From the NCBI GenBank assembly GCA_030620095.1, contig JAUTXW010002096.1, positions 1 to 64,000 on the forward strand: 64,000 bases of DNA. The letters are read 5' to 3'. Source of the stretch: Kuschelorhynchus macadamiae (lineage: Eukaryota; Arthropoda; Insecta; Coleoptera; Curculionidae). The position numbers and the translations under genes were made by a program. The notes under the pieces are model-generated. The model saw nothing but the letters and a program-made list of their open reading frames with translations. It ran no database searches and was not told the origin of the DNA. This document shows positions 22,884-35,215 of the stretch, piece by piece. Each line of letters starts with the position of its first letter. Position 1 is the first letter of the stretch.

Positions 22884-23620
22884 AACGTTACGACGTATAA
22901 GAGAAAAATACAGTTGGCAAGGAATTACTAAAGACGTAGAAAACTTTATCAAAAAATGCGAAATACGTCAAAAAGTTAAAATTTCTAGTAAACATTTTTA
23001 ATAACCCTCTAGTTATTAACTGTCCGTGATGAACTCACCAAATTCACACAGGCATATCCAATAGAAAATAAAACTGCAAAAACAATTGTCAATACTCTCT
23101 TAGTATTTTTCCAACACTACGGAATTCCTTTACGAATCCATTGTGACTATGGCCGTGAATTCGACAATACACTTATGAAAGATCTTTGCGAACTATATGA
23201 CATGAAAATTAACATTTTCAAGCGTAGGACAACCCCAATCTAACATTTATATCGAAAGATTTCATGCGACCCTAAGTGAAATGATACGAGCCAATCTGAG
23301 AGAAAATCCAAATGAACACCCTTTTAACGTACTCCCATATGCTGTTATTTGTTATAATAACACAAAAAATCAAACTCATGGTTTTACACCATCTGAATTG
23401 ATTTTTGGACATACTTCCTCTAGACCCCCTGAAACCATTTATAATGAGAAAAATTTCATCTCCAAATATGTACGTGATTTAAACAACCGAATGCAGTATC
23501 TTTACAAAACTGCGCGAGCTAGAACCGCTCAACAAAAAGAAAAAGCAAAAGAACGTTTCGATCAACACATATGCCATGTAATAATACTAATTACAAAAGC
23601 AAACTAAATTTAGGGCTAAA
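22850..23620 (+). pseudogene. pol: Gypsy-1 integrase, with internal deletion
   Basis: The zinc-finger region (about 22862-22975) includes RIREKYSWQGITKDVENFI and KKCEIRQK. After a stop near 23000 the sequence jumps to RDELTKFTQAYPIENKTAKT (about 23023). The stretch between, which in this family carries the first catalytic Asp, is missing. The second Asp is in HCDYGREFDNTLM (about 23140-23178) and the Glu in IERFHATLSEM (about 23250-23283). The C-terminal frame 23281-23607 includes YAVICYNNTKNQTHGFTPSE and LIFGH. Without the first Asp the catalytic triad is incomplete. Confidence 0.85.
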
Positions 23621-23674
23621 CCTCTACTATGAATAAATTTTCTATTCGAAGCTCCTCGGATTATCACCCCTGGT

Positions 23675-23805
23675 TGAGCCTCAGTACTCCCTAACAAAAT
23701 AAATAACACCGTTGGAATCTTCTTTCATGAAAAAGCCACAATCAAAGTCTCCAATGATAAATGAATACTTCTTGTATATAAAGACCTTAAACCTTTAAAG
23801 GAAAC
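23675..23805 (+). pseudogene. env: Possible N-terminal piece of Gypsy-1 env
   Basis: Directly after integrase, a frame reads GIFFHEKATIKV then, past an in-frame stop, ILLVYKDLKPL. The spacing of a G-[I/L]-[F/Y]-F start and a later LLxYxDL resembles the N-terminus of insect gypsy Env/F-like proteins. It is short and rests on family memory. The rest of the protein would be 7.5 kb downstream. No joined reading is offered. Confidence 0.4.
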
Positions 23806-24280
23806 TATACATAATAATGATAGAATTTTAGATACTATACCTAATAATGTAAATGAAGATGTACCCCGTATGGTAGCTTTTAAGAGTGCAAATCCACGCT
23901 ATAAAATTGTTCGTGTTCATTTTTCGAACTCAAACCTCAAGCGCCACTCTGTAGATGACGCATCAATGTCGGAATCCGATTATTTTTTAATTTTTTCCAA
24001 AATAGGCCATACAAATAAATTAACACGTTCAATATTTAATGTTATAACATTAAGATTGAATAATCATTTTAGACAGAAATAAAAGCAGAAATATTAAAAT
24101 ATGTAATATTATTTATTGCTTCTTTTTAACACTAGCGCTATACAAGGTTCAGATACTAACATCGATGGTAATTTTCTTTAAATATAAAACCATTTTTTTA
24201 TTACATGCTTAGTTTTTTAAGGTCTTTCTTATAGCATCAGCTTTTAGTCTAAATAGAAGAAAGAGTTTTTCTAATAAAAA
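23806..24280. other. Junction region, no recognised gene
   Basis: An open frame at 23870-24082 continues the reading out of the possible env piece (VPRMVAFKSANPRYKIV) but matches nothing I recognise. It may mark where foreign DNA enters the gypsy element. Confidence 0.3.
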
Positions 24281-24570
24281 CAAATCGATAAATTCACCTT
24301 TACCAACAAGTTTCTTCGTACAAAATTCTCTTACGAGACCACGCGGACGACCATACAAAACTGAGGTAGAAGTGCATAATTTCTGTTCTTCTAAATCTCA
24401 ATGGAAATGGGAAAACATGTTTTTTTTTAGGATCCCAGAACTCTAAAATGCAAAGATCTGTAAAAATCTCTTAGGGTGATTTTTTCACGATTAGAGTACT
24501 TCCCTTTTAGGGGACCATAAGAAAGATCATACAAAACTGAGGTAGGAGTACACAACTTCTGCTGTAAGTA
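24281..24570 (-). repeat. Dispersed repeat (ATGGCG family) terminal fragment, copy 2
   Basis: On the minus strand the stretch about 24450-24520 reads ACTCTAATCGTGAAAAAATC then TTTTTACAGATCT, matching 295-337 and the inverted end at 54240-54330. An ACTTCCCTTTTAGGGG block sits at the edge (about 24499-24514). A phrase ACCATACAAAACTGAGGTA occurs twice (24349 and 24528), so the fragment also has a local direct repeat of about 180 bp. Confidence 0.55.
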
Positions 24571-26920
24571 GAATTATTTAGATTTTACAGCCTTTCTAAA
24601 TATCAAATTGTTATTTTTCAAATGTCAGTATCTCAAAAACAATTGAACTTAGGATTTTTAAATATGTAGAGTCAAAAGCGCAATGTAAAAAATAACTTAA
24701 CATGTTTTAATATTTTTTCAGGCATAATAACCTGAATTATTCAAATTTGTGAAAGGCTTTAAAGACGCATAATTTAAGTATGCACTTGAAACTGCAAACA
24801 AGAAAAAATATCCTAAAACTTGTATCACCGAGATATCAACTAATTAATTTAATGTTCCAAAAAACTTATAAGTCTTATTGATTTGATTACTTTTACTACT
24901 TTATAGATATTACTTATATATTTGTCTAAAGTTATTCTAAGTAAAATAAATATATTTTTATAATAAAATATATTTTTTGGAATCTTAGTCTTATTATTTC
25001 ATTTATACAACTTCAAATGAATGTTTTAAAATCCACCTGACAATTTTTTTCTTTCACCGCCCTCTCTATTTTTGGAGCCTCACTTGGTTCTCTCACAAAC
25101 AAAAGTGTATGCCCCTGGGCATTATTATATAAGTGCCATAGGTATACCAGTCAGTTTACCATGTTTTTAAGATATAATAGCACGATGGACATGCCAAAGA
25201 TATTTATAAAGAAAAAAAATATAGTTCCCTAATATTTTAGATAATATTACAACAGTTTCAACTACATGTATGCATCTTTTATTGTAGGGATGATATTAAC
25301 AAAGGCGATACATATTCAACCAGTTTTTCATAGAAGCGTGGTAATGATGTCGAGAGTTTAAAGTTCCAAGATAAGTCTCCAGAGAGGTCTCCAGGGATAT
25401 CTTTGTGAATATAAATTAAGAGATCTTTGATTAATTCTAACATAACATTTCAGTAAAATATTTAAAAGTATCACATATTTATAAAAGTATTTCTAATACA
25501 ATGTGCCAAAATGAATTACGAAAAAATCTTTTAAAGGTTTAGAAATTCAAGTGGATACTAAAACCCTGACAAAATTACAATAAAAAAAAAGATTATACAT
25601 GCACAAGTGGTGTTTGCCCTGACAAGTTTTGTAAACAATGTAATGTGTTGGCTGTTATTCCATAATTTTGGGCACTTGGTTGTACTGTTTTACAACCACA
25701 TTTAAAAAGTAAAAATTTGTCTTGGTACAGGCCGTTAAAATATGTAGGGTAGGGAAAGGGTTCACATGAAGAGAAATATAGTTTGATGATGTGAAAAAAA
25801 TTCTAGCAACATATAAAAAGACTGACACTTTTATAATTGTAACACCACTTTTATTTGTTCTTGATTATTACTGGATTTACTAATATTATTAGTAAATCCA
25901 GTTTATAATAATTTAATAATGAATACAATGCATCACTTAATCATACAGCAAAAATACTTTGGAAATACATTCTTAATAAAAAGAAATCATTTTTTATGCA
26001 TATTTTAAATATATTTCACAACGATTTTGGTTAAGCATTGCAAGTTTGATTGGAGGACAAGGGGCTGAAAGTATTAGGATTATAATTATCCATTTCAATG
26101 GCATCTGGGCGAAGGGCAACATAATTCGTATTAAAAAAAAAGTAAAGTATGCCACTGGTTTATAAAAAGTTTTTATTTTTGTTTAGATCAAGAGATTAAA
26201 ACTACAGTTTTTTGAAACTCGCCTTTTTTGTTCTCTCTCTTTACTCTATATTTACTATATCTCAATAATATTAGGTTTTTCATTTTTTAACTTCCATCCA
26301 AGTTTAAGCTTGTTTTTGGTACGCATTGGAGGGACTCGCGCAAAGCAGAAATTAAAGAAAAATTAAGTAAAATCATTAATTAATTAAGTGAAATAGTATT
26401 TAACACATTGATTGCAGTAGCTAAAGTTGGTTTTTAAATAACGATGCCTGAAGTATACTGCATTTCATATAGGATTTACTTTAGACATTGCCTCCTTAAG
26501 AATTACATTGACCATAATTAATTTTAAGCTAAAGGGCAGCAATATATGTATTCATTTAGAAAAAATGTAGACACATCTTCCCTTCTTGTGTGACTATATT
26601 TTTGTATAGCCTGCATTTTCTGTAAGCTTGGTTCATTTATACTTATACTGGTTGTAATAGTAGTGGGAGGTACAACACAAAAGTCTATAGTTTTTACTAT
26701 TTTCAGAAATATATTATATAGAGTATTAAGATTCTGGGGCACCTTAATATAGTAAGACAACTGAATGACATATCTGTATTGAGTAGGCACATCTCTCTTT
26801 GCGAGTATGTTTTTGCATAGTGTTCATTTTCTGTTAGGCTTTGTTCATTTATACTTCTATATAATACTCTGGTGTATTACATGCTCCCTAATATTTTTAA
26901 ATATATGAACATTTTTCTAG
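24571..26920. other. AT-rich non-coding stretch
   Basis: No convincing gene. A weak duplicate pair is visible at about 26570-26660 and 26785-26860 (phrases CACATCT, TGTATAGCCTGCATTTTCTG / TGCATAGTGTTCATTTTCTG, TTCATTTATACTT). A small inverted pair (ACTGGATTTACTAATA / TATTAGTAAATCCAGT) forms a perfect hairpin at about 25870-25902. Confidence 0.5.
25870..25902. repeat. Short perfect hairpin
   Basis: ACTGGATTTACTAATA is followed almost at once by its reverse complement TATTAGTAAATCCAGT. Too small to be a MITE. It could be a foldback scar. Confidence 0.8.
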
Positions 26921-27070
26921 GTTACTTCAGAGGATATTATGTCTATAGAAAGAAATACAGTTGGGCAGTGGGATCATCCATTTTATAGAGAAATTAGAAA
27001 ATACATATTAACAGCTACAGTATTTGGCACAGTATGTAAAAGGCGACATAACACTTCCTGCAATAACCTG
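26921..27070 (+). CDS. Candidate internal exon of a YqaJ-like recombinase gene
   Basis: Fifty codons without a stop, bounded by a plausible acceptor (ATTTTTCTAG before 26921) and donor (GTTAGT from 27071), both in phase 0. The translation includes SIERNTVGQWDHPFYREIRK then YILTATVFGTVCKRRHNTS. The pattern I-E-x-x-T-x-G-Q ... W/F-x-x-x-R-x-x-R/I-L/I-T-A-[ST]-x-F-G-x-[IV]-C matches the N-terminal part of YqaJ-type exonuclease/recombinase domains in many multi-copy arthropod genes. The catalytic EIK motif would be in later exons. Whether this is a host gene or a captured or TE gene is not decided here. It sits inside the DNA that splits Gypsy-1. Confidence 0.5.
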
Positions 27071-27857
27071 GTTAGTTCCATTATAAATCTAAGGCATTTT
27101 AAAAAATGTTGTTTATTTTTTAATTTTACATACGTATACCAAATTTTGGTCAAAAATTCCAGTATTTCTTTTAACTTTTTCCTGATTTTTGAAAATTCTG
27201 AAAAAATAATAATTGTCTAACTTAAAAAAAAAGAGTTTTCTGTTCGTAACCTTATCATAATAATAATTTCTTATACCTAAATATTCCATAAACTGTGTCT
27301 TTTTTGGGAAAAATTTAAAATTGCTTCTCAAAAGTATGTTAAGCTTGATGCAAAGTTGTCGTGATTTTGGGAATTTAAGTATATATGTATTAATTAAAGA
27401 TTTTCGATAGTAAATAGATATCTTAATACAAAAAAGTCGTAATTGACTAATTTAGGAGCATAATCGAAATTTAAAACCATTTTTTAAAATATTTGAGTGC
27501 CTTGGACAAAGTTATAAAAATTGAAAATTAGAATTGCTGACCAAAATTCGACAAAAACTATAAAAGAAACACCTTTTTTTTATAGCAGTCTCTTGTATTT
27601 TAGCAAATAACCCCTTTCTCTGCGACTTCTTTAAAGAAATATATCAATTCTAGCAGGGAATACAAGTTAGGTAACTATTCCCTCTAAGTCATTTTTCATA
27701 CTTAATAAATAAAATAAAACAGGTAACACAGGTCACATAATTATTTTCGAGTAAGCCATTTTTTATCCTTAGTAAAGCAAAAGTTATTGTCTATGTTACA
27801 TTTTAAGAAAAGGACCTGATAAAAAAAATTCCCATATGATGCGAACTTTTTCAAGGA

Positions 27858-27860
<3 letters not shown>
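27071..27860. other. AT-rich non-coding stretch
   Basis: Nothing recognised. If the 26921-27070 exon is real, this would be intron. Confidence 0.45.

Positions 27861-27917
<57 letters not shown>
27861..27917. repeat. (TA)n microsatellite
   Basis: About 28 uninterrupted TA units. The longest frames through it are repeat artefacts. Confidence 0.97.
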
Positions 27918-27927
<10 letters not shown>

Positions 27928-27991
27928 GTTTCGTGTTTTTTTCTTTAACCATATATAAATATTTTGTTAATTATTTTCTAGAGCATAGATT

Positions 27992-28154
27992 AACTCATTG
28001 AAAAGTAAAACTATAATTCATATCGACGTTTCGCACATTATATTGAGCTTTCTCAAGATATTTATTTTGACATGTTTGCAAGAAAAAAATTGAGAAAGCT
28101 CAATATAATGAGCGAAACGTCGATACGAATTATAGTTTTACTTTTCAATGAGTT
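27992..28154. repeat. 65-bp inverted repeat containing CGACGTTTCG
   Basis: Left arm 27992-28056 and right arm 28090-28154 are reverse complements with two mismatches over 65 bases and a 33-base loop. Each arm contains the phrase GAGCGAAACGTCGAT (or complement) and AAGCTCAATATAATG. The GAAACGTCG phrase is typical of the ends of Penelope-like and related retroelements. The structure may be two inverted element ends or a foldback MITE. Confidence 0.9.
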
Positions 28155-28926
28155 GTTAACCTATATATATGGCGACTGAATGTCTCCCACATTTGTCTGC
28201 CAAATTTAAAAATTTGCGCATATCACACTGTATATATTTGTTTTTCTTTTCATTGTTACTGCATAACATACTGTACATATTTATTTTATTTTACATTTAC
28301 TTTTTTAATCTAGGCTAATTATCTATTGCTATTGAGAAATGTAACAATTTGTAGGTACTTAGGTTTATGTACATAATTGTGGGAATTTCCATCGGCATTT
28401 AGAGTCTAATTTAGTTTTAAGGTCCTTGTATGCTATCCGTTAATTTTTATTTTTACAACACTTCTTTGTACGATTTTAAAATATGTTGTTGCACGTTCGA
28501 TAGTAGGAACCATCACCGATAGTAAACTGTTTATTGCATTTAGGGTTTATGATAGGAAAATACCGAAACGACCCTTCTTAGTAAAGCTTTCTCCAAATTC
28601 CCATTTTACTATCTGTAATGAATGTTTTTATTTTGACCATGGGAAAGTTTACGAAGATAGAAAAAAACCCCTTTTGCCAACGAATAGGACCAATCAAAGC
28701 GAGGAATTTTGGCACAGGGGGTGGAATTTTATGTTTCTTGAGATTTGTATTAATATTAGAGGAAGACTCTATTTTTGGACTTGCAAGAAGTCGGATGTGA
28801 ATTTTGTTGTTCTAGTTCAATAGACTTATTTTATTTCATTTTAACAGTGTTTCAATAAACTCTCACAGTTCATATAAAAAAGGAATGTATTGGATATATA
28901 GCTAATCAAGCACAAACATACATTCC

Positions 28927-28929
<3 letters not shown>
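28155..28929. other. AT-rich non-coding stretch
   Basis: No recognised feature. A 60-codon frame at 28618 lacks family resemblance. Confidence 0.5.

Positions 28930-28976
<47 letters not shown>
28930..28976. repeat. (TA)n microsatellite
   Basis: About 23 TA units following CATTCCTAAA. Confidence 0.97.
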
Positions 28977-28984
<8 letters not shown>

Positions 28985-30277
28985 TTAGCTATTAACTGGC
29001 TCTTTCTAAGAGTTTGGCTGTTTTTGTTTTGGAGTATGGAGGTTTTAACTTAAATCCATTCAGAATAGGCTGAATGTTACCTCTACACTACACTACAGAC
29101 AAGAAAGTCAAACTATTCTCAGAATTGTATAATTTAATATACATTTGTAGTGTATATGTTCCACAGTTTGATAGCATACTCATGAATACCCAGCCAAACT
29201 ACAAAAAATATCTTTCAATTGCTACTAAAATGTTATCTTACATATTATTTATTTAAATGCTATAAGCAAAAAAAGATAACTACTGATTTGTAAGTTAGGA
29301 ATATTTAGTGTAGTAATTTAAGGATACCAATAAAAAATATGTTCATTTCTACATTTGGTTATATATGTAGTTCAAAAATAAAAACATAATTATTTTATAT
29401 TTTAATCAACTCGAGCACATAATTTGAATTTTTGTTTTTTTTTAATCTAATCAATGTTTAAATATATTAATTAGACTACAAATATAGTTAGTTCGTTCTG
29501 TTAGCAACTAAGCATCTACATTATATATAAAATAAAAGATCTATTGGTTTCTTCAATAAATCATTATTACTGTAGATAGATACTATTTTCCTAATCTTAA
29601 AAATGTATATGATGATATTGTAATATATAAATACTATTTATGTAAATGCTATTATTTCCTAATAAATTACTAACCCGCAAACAGAGTTTTTTATATTTTC
29701 TCATCCATCTTCAATATTTATAAAAGAAAAAACTTTATATTCAAACTTTTTTTCTCTTGCTATCTTTTAGACCTATCAGAAGATAGAAAAATCCCATCAG
29801 AAACTTGCAAAACAATTTTTTATTTTTGTAAAAGCAGAACAATTTTATTATCTGCTTAGACTAGAAGTTAAACCATTAGTAGAACAATTTTCGTTTTACT
29901 GACATTGCAATTCTAAGATTTCTAATTTTCAAACGAGACTAACTAGAATCTTGGGGATATTTTTTAAATTTTTGTATTTGAAGTTTATTTTTTTCTGATC
30001 TTTATAACAAATTTTAGAAGTTAGAATCAAAGTAAAGAAAAAAACACTTCTTCCCGGATATACCTGAAAACATTTCATGACTAATAAATTTCAGTGCTTA
30101 ATTTATGCTAAAATAATTTGTCATAGTTCATAAAAAGCTGTTTGTAATTTTGCAAAAAAAGAGCAGAAACAACGTGCTTACATGTTTTGTGCTATGGCAG
30201 AATTATAATACATTTAGGTACCTACTTTACTTTTAAATTCTATACAACTCTTCCTATTTTCTTAACAGTTTGACGGA
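28977..30277. other. AT-rich non-coding stretch
   Basis: No recognised feature. Confidence 0.5.
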
Positions 30278-30436
30278 GAAGGGTTTCCGCCCGCTCAAGG
30301 CGTATTTTGTTTTTTATACAATGGACTATTTTGCATACCCGATATAAAAATGATAAACTACATTTGAGGACGTTTAAAGGCATGCAGGAAATTTTATAAA
30401 CTTGTTTATTTTGAAATTAAATGTCCAGTTAGGTAT
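30278..30436 (+). pseudogene. Possible degenerate exon with EIKCP phrase
   Basis: An acceptor-like TTTTCTTAACAG precedes a frame starting FDGEGFPPAQGVFCFLY, with one in-frame stop near 30366, then a frame ending VYFEIKCP at about 30424. E-I-K-C-P is the catalytic lysine motif of YqaJ-type nucleases, so this might be a downstream, decayed exon of the gene at 26921. The match is short and may be chance. Confidence 0.25.
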
Positions 30437-31320
30437 ACCTTACTAAATACCTATATGAAACATCAATATAAATAAATATATATATTTCCATTTTTAGAAA
30501 AAAACAATTTTGAGATAAGAAATTCTTTGCAAAATTTAGTATTTGACATAATTTTTTGCCACTAAGAATGATAGTTTCATTGATTTTTTTTATGTTACAT
30601 GAAAAAAATTCTTATTAACTAAAGAAAAAGATAAAACTAAAATTTGTTACACGAACCCACCGTAACTAAGATATGACCTAAACATACATTCCTCTTCCTT
30701 AATATCCCACATAGTTCAAGGAAAGATCGATTTTCTCCCTTAAAATATAAATATTGTTTAAAAAATTACGTTTTTCCATTTACCCAAACCTACTGATTAC
30801 TTAGTTTTTCCAACATGATATGTATTAAAATATTGTAAACATTATTTAAAAGAAAAACCATAGAAACTCGTAAAAAATACCATGCCAGAGATTATAAATG
30901 TTTATTTATCTGACGTCATCGACAACACGCGACCGGAATTCCATTTTCTTTGACGTCATTGCGCTCTCCCTTCCATTAGAAAATATTGAAAAATTCGTGC
31001 CGACCTCTTGCGGTAGGGGTTCAAACTTTACCTGTTACCAACTGCAATTGCCAACCTAACGTATTCTCCGAAAAATATTCCAAGATTTTAGTAATTATCT
31101 TAAAAAAACTACTATGTTTTTCGGATCAATTTTTTTTCAGAAATGTACCTATATGTATGCTCTCCAATTTGAGTATTTTGGAATTTGACGAAATTACTTT
31201 TGAGCATAGAAAAGCTCAAGGTTAGTACGGCTATTTTTTTCGGAAAATTACTACCTATTTTTGGTCATTTAACGCGATTTTTCTCAATGCTAACTGACTA
31301 CAACTGCTCCCTTAAATTAG
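30437..31320. other. AT-rich non-coding stretch before the main env frame
   Basis: Contains TGACGTCATCG (about 30911) and TGACGTCATTG (about 30951), two CRE-like palindromes 40 bases apart, in an otherwise AT-rich run. An open frame at 31185-31391 overlaps the start of env in another frame and may hold more env sequence. This was not resolved. Confidence 0.4.
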
Positions 31321-32928
31321 ATGTTCAGATCGGGTTCTGTAGATCAAAAATATACAGAAATAATGGCCGAAACAAAGAAATACGTTTTTAGAGAAAAACG
31401 TGGAATTTTCAACGGAATAGGTACCGTTTGGAAATCAATTACCGGAAACTTAGACGCATCTGATGGTGAATATTTTAATGGTTGTATTGAAAAAATAACT
31501 CGTGATGAATATCAAATCGAAAATTTATTAAAAAATCAAATATCAGTAACGACTTTCGTAATAAAAAGTTTTAATGCTATAATTCAAAAATTACAAATCG
31601 ATGAGGAAACATTTAACAAAGATATCGTAGAACTTCGAGAATCAATAATGGACATGTCTAATTCAATTAAGTTCTACTCAGCTCAAGTCGCTATCTTAGA
31701 TTTGTGTGAATTACTAATGGAAATTTTTACATTTATTGAAAACTCTTTAAACGACATAATAAATGCAATTACTTTTGCACGCTTAAGAATTCTTCATAGT
31801 TCAATTATTAAACCTTTTGATTTAATCGAATCTTTAAGGCATATATCACAATTATTGCAAAAGAATAATCTTCCATTACCAATATACACTTTAAGTGTAG
31901 CTCAATACTTGGATATTATTGAACTACAGGGTTATCAATTAGATTCAAAAATAGTATTTGTTTTTAATATACCACTAGTAGAACCAGAAACATACACTCT
32001 TTACCATTTATATCCAATACCAGAACTGGATAGCCGAACAAGTCTTCATCGTGTTCTTTTAACAACAAATAAATACATTTCGCGAAATGATGATTCATTA
32101 TTATACATCGTCGTCCAGAACTTGGAATCATGCAAAACCCTAGAAAGCAAAACGAAGATTTGCTCCAACATCCTTTCATATCCAACTGACAGTGATGCCA
32201 TATGTGAAGCTCAACTCCTGAAGCAACTAAGTCATCTTCTAAGAACATGCCAAACATGCTTATGTTGAAGAACTCAGTCAAAATCTATGGTTGATTGCCG
32301 TCTGAGACCCACTATCTGTCACGATCAAATGTGAATCCAAAGATGTTATCACCGAAACTATCACCAACAACACGTTATTAAAGCTTCAACCTAACGCAAC
32401 GCATTTATTGGTACCCCAAGAGTCCATACCCAACATAAAATTGATGTCTACAACAATGTCACTTACAACAATCATCCAGTAATTATCCCTTACAACTGTT
32501 CTAATCATTTTCCTGAGAAAATTCATCTTCCAAATCTAAAACCACTAAAGCTAAACAAAATCAATGTAGAAGATTTGAACATCGCTCAATATAAATTGAA
32601 TCAATATTCAGATGAATTGGACCAATTAATACAGCAGCCATTCATCAATAAACATATCCATTGGTTCACAATATTGACCATCTTCCTGATCGTCAGTCTA
32701 TTCATGCTATACATTTTCTGTAAATGCCGAAAAAGAAATAGAAGCCTAAAAATTGGAATAGCCAGTGATGACTATCCACCTTCTCCACCAAGAAATAAAT
32801 CAGAAGCTTTATTCATGAAACAATTGAAGAAAATAGTTCCCAAAATAAGACCAAGCATTCGCCTTGGAGAACCAATAGAAGAAGACGAAGAAGTAGAACT
32901 TAACGTCAACAAACAAACAGTTTTCTAA
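31321..32928 (+). pseudogene. env: Insect gypsy Env (F-like fusion glycoprotein), broken
   Basis: The main frame 31321-32268 contains a furin-type site REKR at about residues 28-31, followed directly by GIFNGIGTVWKSITGNLD, the conserved fusion-peptide-side region of insect errantivirus Env and baculovirus F proteins. A long heptad-like helix follows (about residues 45-120), then a mid-domain with Cys-rich spacing near the end. A stop at 32266 and frameshifts occupy 32268-32575. The frame 32575-32928 supplies a transmembrane helix (WFTILTIFLIVSLFMLYIF) followed by a basic CKCRKRN cytoplasmic start. The intact relatives mediate membrane fusion. The signal peptide and N-terminal domain are missing here, so it is not functional. 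A polypurine tract and LTR follow directly. Confidence 0.8.
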
Positions 32929-32956
32929 AAGTTGTTTCCACGCACCAACTTTTATC

Positions 32957-32969
32957 TAAAAGGGGGAGC
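32957..32969 (+). promoter_or_regulatory. Polypurine tract
   Basis: AAAAGGGGGAGC sits immediately before the LTR start TGTTAT. This is the plus-strand priming site of gypsy-type elements. Confidence 0.85.
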
Positions 32970-33532
<563 letters not shown>

Positions 33533-33540
33533 CGAAAAAT

Positions 33541-34940
33541 GCAAAAGAAAAGAAATTTTAATATTAATACAAAGTTATATCAACTTGTACAGGGTCTTCC
33601 ACTGAGAAGGAAAACGGGATTTTTTTGACTGACCCAGTATTTCTCAAGTAATTCAAAATAACTTATCGATGTATTTTAGCTCGGAGAATTCGAAAATCGC
33701 AACAAAATTTGAATGAGAAACTTACGCTAAGAATGATGCGTTTTTTAAACGGAACACCCTATATATTATTACATTTTTGGATTCTGTGGTCCATTCTAAG
33801 TGTTTTTTAATAAGGGTACTATATGTCTATCTTCAACGGTTTTTGATTTATTAATGTTGGAAAATTGACATTCTTGCTTCTTTGAGCCGTCATAGCACCT
33901 CAACGGTTGGACCTAGAGCAAAATAACTTTCACATTCCTATCTTAGTTTTTGATAAGTTATCTTATGATGTCAGTCGAACAAAAAAACGGTGATCACCTG
34001 CATTCCATATGAATATATTCAATAAAATAGGTAGCAAAATAATTTCCGTTTTTTTTTGTTAGAAGAAGTAAAGATGTCAATTTTCAAACTTCAATAAATC
34101 AAAAACAGTTGCAGATAGATATATAGTACCCTTATTACAAAACATTTAGAATTGACTATAGAATCCAAAAATGTGATAATATATAGGGTGTTCTGTTTAA
34201 AAAAGGCAACATCCTGGGCGTGAGTGTTTTGTTTCTCATTCAATTGTTTTTTCTTGTTACGATGTTCGAGTAAATTGAACTGAGATCTTCTAGATCTCTC
34301 TTTTTATTGATAACTGTGTTATCAAGTCGAATCTCAACCATTTCTAGAAACTCTCTTTTTCTCTTATTTTTTTCAGATAATAGTATTGATATGTTTCGTT
34401 GTAGTTGAAAATGTGATTTGTTTCTATGTTGATGTTGAGCGAGGGCGCAATTTTGTTTTTGTTTTCTACAGACACTTTTGTGTGATGTAACGCGACCATT
34501 TAGTACTCAGTTCAATTTACTCGAACATCTTAGCCACTGAATATAACAGTAAAAGTGTACAAGTTAATATAAGTGAAAACATAGAAGATTCATTCTAAAT
34601 TAACAAATTCAACTTTTTTGTATTAATATTACAATTTTTTTTTGGGAAAATTAAAAATAAAACTTATTAACTTAAGCACTTTTAAAGTATGTTCAGCATT
34701 CTGACAAGAATAATGTGAGTTTCTTTGAGTAATAAAATATTATAATATTTATTGTTATTAATAATTTATATTATATATAAATAATTTCTTGTGAAATACG
34801 GGGTCAGTCAAAAAAATCCCGTTTTCCATCTCAATGGAAGACCCCGAGCAAGTTAATATAAGTTAAAACATACAGAAGTTTTTCTAAAATAACAAATTCA
34901 ACTGTTTTGTATTAATATTAAAATTTCTTTTCTTTTGGAC
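33541..34940. mobile_element. Nested inverted-repeat element (MITE-like composite)
   Basis: Outer arms: left about 33541-33650 (AAAGAAATTTTAATATTAAT, then CAGGGTCTTCCACTGAGA at 33590 and GGATTTTTTTGACTGACCC), matched in reverse complement by 34791-34846 and, after a gap of about 60 bases, by about 34900-34939. Inner arms: about 33710-33895 against about 34065-34255, each containing GAACACCCTATATATTA and AATAAGGGTACTATAT. The inner pair could be an independent foldback inserted in the outer one. No coding frame. Confidence 0.75.
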
Positions 34941-35058
34941 AATTAAACCAAAAAACAACAATGAAACTTATTTTTATTTATTTAAATTAACTTAAACACT
35001 TTTAAAGTATGTTCAGCATTCTGATAAGAATAATGTCAGTTTATTTGAAAAATAAAAT
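34552..35058. repeat. Direct repeat pair of about 190-210 bp
   Basis: 34552-34742 and 34849-35058 share ACAAGTTAATATAAGT/GCAAGTTAATATAAGT, ACAAATTCAAC, TTGTATTAATATTA, and TTTTAAAGTATGTTCAGCAT followed by TCTGA[CT]AAGAATAATGT. The second copy has a small internal insertion. The repeat overlaps the right arm of the composite element. Confidence 0.8.
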
Positions 35059-35215
35059 ATTCTGAAATCAAATAACATGTCATTAACTATGATTTCTAAA
35101 AAATGTCTCACATAAACAGCTAGGATAATTTTAAACATACAAGGGTATAATTGACACTAGTAATACCATTGTCCTTGTAAACTTAAATCAAAGAAACATT
35201 TTTTGTATTATATAC

